A DNA stretch of 24,463 nt from assembly GCA_934394435.1 (NCBI GenBank), contig CAKRRN010000037.1, positions 1-24,463 of the forward strand, in the 5' to 3' direction. Both the position numbers and the translations under genes were made by a program. Source of the DNA: an uncultured Bacteroidaceae bacterium (GTDB lineage Bacteria; Bacteroidota; Bacteroidia; Bacteroidales; Bacteroidaceae). The notes below the pieces were generated by a model, which searched no databases, was not told the DNA's origin, and saw only the letters and a list, made by a program, of their open reading frames with translations. Positions 20,812-24,463 of the stretch are shown here, in pieces (within the stretch, counting starts at the first letter, position 1; each line of letters begins with the position of its first letter).

Positions 20812-22764
20812 ATGATTAAGATTACTTTTCCCGATGGTTCGGTAAGAGAATTTGAAGCAGGCGTAACGGGTTTGGAGATTGCCCAGAGCATTTCAAACCG
20901 TTTGGCGCAGGATGTTGTGGCATGTGGCATAAACGGAGAGACTACAGAGCTCAATCGCCCCATCAACGAAGATGCAACCATTAACCTCTACAAATTTGAA
21001 GACGAGCAAGGCAAGCATGCTTTCTGGCATACCAGTGCACATTTGTTGGCAGAGGCATTGCAGGAGCTTTATCCTGGTATCCAGTTTGGCTTTGGTCCTG
21101 CTGTAGAAAGCGGATTCTTTTATGATGTGTTGCTGCCCGATGGCAAACAAATCAGCGAGAGTGATTTCAAAACGATTGAGGACAAAATGATAGAACTGGC
21201 CCGTAAGAACGAGGCTGTCGTGCGTAAGGAAATCAGTAAGGCTGATTGCATAGAGCTTTTCAAGGCTGCTGGTCAGACTTATAAGGTGGAACACATTGAG
21301 CAGGATCTGGAGGATGGTTCTATTACAACTTATACCCAAGGCGATTTTACAGATCTCTGTAAGGGACCGCATATCCTGTCAACGGGTATTATCAAGGCTG
21401 TGAAACTGATGAGTGTTGCAGGCGCGTTTTGGCGTGGCGATGCAACAAAGGATCAGATGCAGCGTATCTATGGTATCTCTTTCCCAAAGCAAAAGATGCT
21501 CACAGAATATCTGAACATGTTGGAAGAGGCCAAGAAGCGTGATCACCGCAAGATAGGTAAAGAGATGGAACTCTTTATGTTCTCAGAGCGCGTAGGAAAG
21601 GGACTCCCCATCTGGTTACCTAAAGGTACAGAGTTGCGATTGCGTCTGCAGGATATGTTGCGTAAGATTCAGAAGTCATACGGCTATCAGGAGGTTATCA
21701 CACCCAATATCGGTGGTAAGAGCCTCTATGTGACATCGGGTCACTGGGACCACTATGGTAAGGATAGCTTCCAGCCCATCCACACCCCAGAGGAAGATGA
21801 GGAATATATGCTGAAACCCATGAACTGCCCTCACCACTGCGAGGTATTTGCCTGTCGTCCCCGTTCCTATAAGGAACTTCCATTCCGCTGTGCAGAGTTC
21901 GGAACGGTTTATCGCTATGAGCAAAGTGGTGAGTTGCATGGACTGACTCGTGTGCGTTGCTTCACACAGGACGATGCGCATATCTTCTGCCGTCCAGACC
22001 AAGTGAAGGATGAATTCATCAAGGTGATGGAGATCATTCAGCATGTGTTCTATATCTTCAACTTCACAGAGGATAATGTGGAGGTACAGATATCTCTGCG
22101 CGATCCAAAGAATACCGAAAAGTATATTGGTAGTGATGAAGACTGGGCTACAGCAGAGCAGGCAATTATTGACGCATGCAAGGAGAAAGGCATGAAGGCT
22201 CGTACAGAATTGGGTGAGGCTGCCTTCTATGGTCCTAAACTGGACTTTATGGTTAAGGATGCCATCGGACGCCGTTGGCAGCTGGGTACCATTCAGGTCG
22301 ACTATCAGTTGCCACAACGTTTCCAACTGGAATATGTTGGTGAGGACAACCAGAAGCATCGCCCCGTGATGATACACCGTGCTCCATTCGGTTCTATGGA
22401 GCGTTTTGTGGCTGTGCTCATCGAACATACTGCAGGTAAGTTCCCTCTTTGGCTTACACCAGATCAGGTAGCCGTACTGCCCATATCAGAAAAGTTCAAT
22501 GACTATGCCCAGAAGGTCAAGGAGTATTTTGATCAGCATGAAGTCCGCTCCTACATTGATGACCGCAATGAGAAGATAGGTCGAAAAATCCGTGATACCG
22601 AGGTTAAGCATGTTCCCTACATGGTTGTAGTAGGAGAGAAAGAAGCCTCAGAAGGACTTGTAAGCTTCCGTCAGCAAGGTGGTGGTGAGCAAGGCACCAT
22701 GAAATTCGAAGATTTTGCAAAGAAAATCAACGAAGAGGTGCGCCGTATGACGGAAAAGTATTAA
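20812..22764 (+). CDS. thrS: Threonyl-tRNA synthetase
   Basis: This 650-aa class II synthetase charges tRNA-Thr. It has the full set of domains: TGS at about 1-60 (MIKITFPDGSVREFEAGVTG), the editing domain with HTSAHLLAEAL (H73xxxH77), and a catalytic core with TRVRCFTQDDAHIFC, MKPMNCPHHCEVF (zinc Cys), LGEAAFYGPKLDFMV and HRAPFGSMERFVAVLIEH. The C-terminal anticodon-binding domain (about 545-650) ends MVVVGEKEASEGLVSFRQQG. The leader is AT-rich (TAAATAAATATATATATA) and no T-box was seen. It opens the thrS-infC-rpmI-rplT operon, an order kept in many bacteria. Confidence 0.98.
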   Translation: MIKITFPDGSVREFEAGVTGLEIAQSISNRLAQDVVACGINGETTELNRPINEDATINLYKFEDEQGKHAFWHTSAHLLAEALQELYPGIQFGFGPAVESGFFYDVLLPDGKQISESDFKTIEDKMIELARKNEAVVRKEISKADCIELFKAAGQTYKVEHIEQDLEDGSITTYTQGDFTDLCKGPHILSTGIIKAVKLMSVAGAFWRGDATKDQMQRIYGISFPKQKMLTEYLNMLEEAKKRDHRKIGKEMELFMFSERVGKGLPIWLPKGTELRLRLQDMLRKIQKSYGYQEVITPNIGGKSLYVTSGHWDHYGKDSFQPIHTPEEDEEYMLKPMNCPHHCEVFACRPRSYKELPFRCAEFGTVYRYEQSGELHGLTRVRCFTQDDAHIFCRPDQVKDEFIKVMEIIQHVFYIFNFTEDNVEVQISLRDPKNTEKYIGSDEDWATAEQAIIDACKEKGMKARTELGEAAFYGPKLDFMVKDAIGRRWQLGTIQVDYQLPQRFQLEYVGEDNQKHRPVMIHRAPFGSMERFVAVLIEHTAGKFPLWLTPDQVAVLPISEKFNDYAQKVKEYFDQHEVRSYIDDRNEKIGRKIRDTEVKHVPYMVVVGEKEASEGLVSFRQQGGGEQGTMKFEDFAKKINEEVRRMTEKY

Positions 22765-22789
22765 TTTTGCACCGTTTTTAACGTTATTG

Positions 22790-23455
22790 ATGAAGAAAGA
22801 CAACGCTAAGCAGCAGTATCGAGTAAACGAACAGATTCGTGTACGTGAGGTACGCATCGTGGGAGATGGCATCGAATCAACAGTAATGCCAACCCGTAAT
22901 GCACTCCATCTGGCAGAACAGAAGGGAGTGGATTTGGTAGAAATTTCCCCCAACGCACAGCCTCCAGTATGTCGTTTGATAGACTACAGTAAGTTCCTTT
23001 ATCAGCAGAAAAAGCATCAGAAGGAAATGAAGGCCAAACAGGTCAAGGTGGATGTCAAGGAAATCCGCTTCGGACCTCAGACCGATGATCACGACTATGA
23101 GTTTAAGCTGAAACATGCCAAGGGTTTCCTCTCTGATGGGGATAAGGTGAAGGCGTTCGTTTTCTTCAAGGGACGAAGCATTCTCTTCAAGGAACAAGGC
23201 GAGGTTTTGCTTCTGCGTTTTGCTGCTGATTTGGAAGATTACGGCAAGGTAGAGCAGATGCCACAGCTTGAGGGTAAGCGTATGATTATGTTCATTGCTC
23301 CCAAGAAACAGCCTCAAGGGGCTAAGAAAGTACTTGAATCAACGTTAGACGAGAAACCGTTAGAAGGAACTCCTCGTGAGAAGAAAGCTCCTCAGCAAAA
23401 GGCACGTAAGGAATATACAGGGCCAAAAGTTGAGGGCGAAAACTTCGATGATTGA
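22790..23455 (+). CDS. infC: Translation initiation factor IF-3
   Basis: IF-3 binds the 30S subunit, checks the start codon and keeps 50S apart. The start chosen is ATG at 22790, giving 221 aa; the preceding in-frame TTG (22787) is possible but less likely. The N-terminal domain includes YRVNEQIRVREVRIVGDGIE and DLVEISPNAQPPVCRLIDYS, a Lys-rich linker (QKKHQKEMKAKQVKVDVKEI), and the C-terminal domain with RFGPQTDDHDYEFKLKHAKG and GRSILFKEQGEVLL. A charged tail of about 40 residues beyond the domain is usual in Bacteroidetes. It starts 25 bp after thrS. No AUU-type start was seen. Confidence 0.96.
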   Translation: MKKDNAKQQYRVNEQIRVREVRIVGDGIESTVMPTRNALHLAEQKGVDLVEISPNAQPPVCRLIDYSKFLYQQKKHQKEMKAKQVKVDVKEIRFGPQTDDHDYEFKLKHAKGFLSDGDKVKAFVFFKGRSILFKEQGEVLLLRFAADLEDYGKVEQMPQLEGKRMIMFIAPKKQPQGAKKVLESTLDEKPLEGTPREKKAPQQKARKEYTGPKVEGENFDD

Positions 23456-23560
23456 TGTGCCCTCACGGTATTGCTAAAAAAAGAAAAAGGTAGTGCGTAA
23501 CGCCTGGTATATGCGTTGCCACGCCAATGAAAATTAAATAATAAATAAATTAAAACAATT
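23456..23560 (+). promoter_or_regulatory. infC-rpmI leader, possible r-protein control region
   Basis: A 105-nt untranslated stretch. AACGC (23499-23503) can pair with GCGTT (23513-23517), and outside it GTG (23493-23495) with CAC (23520-23522). In E. coli and B. subtilis L20 represses this operon by binding such leaders. The link here is inference from position; the fold is weak. Confidence 0.3.
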
Positions 23561-23758
23561 ATGCCAAAAGTTAAGACTAATTCTGGTGCAAAGAAGAGAT
23601 TCGCATTCACCGGTACTGGCAAGGTAAAGCGTCATCACGCATACCACAGCCACATCCTGACCAAAAAGACCAAGAAGCAGAAGCGTAATCTGGATCACAG
23701 CGACATCGTTGTCACTGAGAACATGAAGCAGGTTCGTGACCTTCTCTGCAAGCGTTAA
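23561..23758 (+). CDS. rpmI: 50S ribosomal protein L35
   Basis: A complete L35 of 65 aa, a small basic large-subunit protein. It has the family start MPKVKTNSGAKKRFAFTGTG and the segment GKVKRHHAYHSHILTKKTKK. It lies between infC and rplT, as expected, with untranslated gaps of about 105 nt on each side. Confidence 0.98.
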   Translation: MPKVKTNSGAKKRFAFTGTGKVKRHHAYHSHILTKKTKKQKRNLDHSDIVVTENMKQVRDLLCKR

Positions 23759-23866
23759 ACGTCTTTCAAAGGCCAAGATATAGTTTTCACTTAAGTAATT
23801 AACCGGATGTCCAGCACGAAGTTCGTCCAATGATAGACGGCGCTGGCTTTCAAAAAAAGAAAAATT
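23759..23866 (+). promoter_or_regulatory. rpmI-rplT spacer with hairpin
   Basis: This 108-nt spacer holds an outer helix CCAGC (23811-23815)/GCTGG (23842-23846) that closes either CGTC/GACG (23824-23827, 23836-23839) or ACGAA/TTCGT (23816-23820, 23822-23826), two exclusive inner pairings. It could mimic the L20 site on 23S rRNA; that is inference. Confidence 0.35.
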
Positions 23867-24211
23867 ATGCCAAGATCAGTAAATCATGTAGCTTCAAGAG
23901 CTAAGAGAAAGAAAATCCTGGGTCTTACCAGAGGTTATTTTGGTGCTCGTAAAAACGTATGGACAGTTGCCAAGAACACTTGGGAGAAAGGTCTTACCTA
24001 TGCTTTCCGTGACCGTCGCAACAAGAAGCGCAACTTCCGCGCTCTGTGGATTCAGCGTATCAATGCAGCCGCTCGTCTGGAGGGTCTGAGTTACTCTCAG
24101 TTGATGGGTCTGTTGCATAAGGGTGGTATTGAGATCAACCGCAAGGTGCTCGCTGACCTCGCTGTGAACCATCCCGAGGCATTCAAGGCCATCGTAGCCA
24201 AGGTGAAGTAA
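23867..24211 (+). CDS. rplT: 50S ribosomal protein L20
   Basis: A complete L20 of 114 aa. It binds 23S rRNA early in 50S assembly and, in several bacteria, represses its own operon. It opens MPRSVNHVASRAKRKKILGL and shows GYFGARKNVWTVAKNTWEKG, YAFRDRRNKKRNFRALWIQR and INAAARLEGLSYSQLMGLLH. Last gene before the terminator at 24260-24296. Confidence 0.98.
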   Translation: MPRSVNHVASRAKRKKILGLTRGYFGARKNVWTVAKNTWEKGLTYAFRDRRNKKRNFRALWIQRINAAARLEGLSYSQLMGLLHKGGIEINRKVLADLAVNHPEAFKAIVAKVK

Positions 24212-24259
24212 GGGGAATAAGAGTGAGGCGAATGCCTTAGGTTCCCTTGACGGAAGATA

Positions 24260-24296
24260 AAAGGAGTACAACTGCTACATGTAGTTGTGCTCCTTT
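24260..24296 (+). terminator. Intrinsic terminator of thrS-infC-rpmI-rplT
   Basis: AAAGGAGTACAACT (24260-24273) pairs with AGTTGTGCTCCTTT (24283-24296), 14 bp with one T-G wobble and a 9-nt loop. It is followed by a T-rich stretch (TGTCTATTTTAC). It lies 48 bp after the rplT stop. Confidence 0.88.
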
Positions 24297-24380
24297 GTCT
24301 ATTTTACTTATCTTAGGATGCCTATTCAAGTATCTTATATTACTTTGCCAAGTATCGGCTCAACGGATTATTCATGGGGA

Positions 24381-24413
24381 TTGAAGTGTTATTAAAACTT
24401 TTTGCTACCTTTG
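24381..24413 (+). promoter_or_regulatory. Promoter of the gene at the right edge
   Basis: TTG (24381-24383), a 22-nt spacer and TACCTTTG (24406-24413). The start codon lies only 5 nt past the -7 box, so the transcript would be nearly leaderless, or translation starts at the next ATG (24436). Confidence 0.45.
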
Positions 24414-24417
24414 TCAT

Positions 24418-24463
24418 ATGGTAGATTCAACATTAATGTTATTGGCAAAGGTTGTGCTTCCTC
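24418..24463 (+). CDS. Start of a gene cut by the window edge, possibly a transposase
   Basis: ATG at 24418 opens MVDSTLMLLAKVVLP and stays open to the window end. An N-terminus with a short hydrophobic stretch ending in a Leu-Pro is seen in ISAon1-type transposase N-region proteins, as I remember them. Fifteen residues are not enough to prove it. Support comes from the IS-end-like repeat and the promoter just upstream. Confidence 0.35.
   Translation, partial: MVDSTLMLLAKVVLP

Larger units (their letters stand above)
24357..24463 (+). mobile_element. Probable left end of an insertion sequence (runs off window)
   Basis: GGCTCAACGGATTATTCATG begins at 24357 and belongs to the 24-nt family found inverted in both islands. 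A promoter and a start codon follow within 62 bp, the usual layout of an IS left end. ISL3-type elements have ends of the general form GGCTCTTCCG, so an ISL3/ISAon1-like element is suggested from memory. Confidence 0.4.

Noticed and set aside
22762..22769. TAATTTTG just after thrS as an infC promoter
   Set aside because: No TTG at the expected distance, and the box overlaps the thrS stop; co-transcription is more likely.

Overview
The window looks like a chromosomal segment of a Bacteroidales bacterium, most likely Prevotellaceae. The reasons are the gene families and their order (Bacteroidetes-type AMP nucleosidase beside holA, and an SPOR lipoprotein-ruvX-def-TPR-thrS-infC-rpmI-rplT block), the Bacteroidetes promoter pattern TTG-N19/20-TAnnTTTG ahead of several genes, and mostly AT-rich leaders without Shine-Dalgarno sites. 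No tRNA, rRNA or CRISPR array was seen.

Layout. 1-4039: minus-strand genes for a surface-type lipoprotein with a FISUMP-like C-terminal domain, a SstT-like Na+/serine-threonine symporter, a stand-alone Vsr-like DNA nick-repair endonuclease and a PH-domain membrane protein. 4040-5689: a non-coding island with a broken rubrerythrin, a strongly structured possible RNA with its own promoter, insertion-sequence debris and a MITE-like 115-bp element. 5690-8432: an HsdR-N-terminal-like nuclease domain protein, AMP nucleosidase and DNA polymerase III delta (holA). 8433-10058: AT-rich intergenic DNA around an XRE-type regulator. 10059-12444: an overlapping pyrK-pyrD-trmD cluster (pyrimidine synthesis plus tRNA m1G37 methylation). 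12481-13298: a zeta-toxin-like kinase overlapping a small partner gene. 13377-15088: a hotdog thioesterase and a secreted M64 metallopeptidase. 15089-16076: a second non-coding island built from the same repeat families as the first. 16077-16947: a minus-strand three-gene envelope operon (YtxH, holin-like YqjE, small protein). 17154-24211: a long plus-strand block running from an SPOR lipoprotein through ruvX, def and a TPR protein to thrS-infC-rpmI-rplT, closed by a clear intrinsic terminator. The last ~100 bases look like the left end of an insertion sequence that runs off the window.

The housekeeping genes are ordinary and confidently named. The unusual material is in the two islands. They share a 24-nt end-like repeat beginning GGCTCA(A/C)CCGATAAAC. 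It occurs as an outward-ending inverted pair in each island, and a fifth copy sits just upstream of a promoter and start codon at the right edge of the window. They also share a CAGTAGAAATTT end repeat and a TTTTCTAACTGGGAAAATAT-type element. A 116-nt imperfect hairpin at 4571-4686, about 70 nt downstream of a well-spaced Bacteroidetes promoter, is the best candidate here for an undescribed RNA or a palindromic mobile-element end. All structural and homology statements were made by eye.
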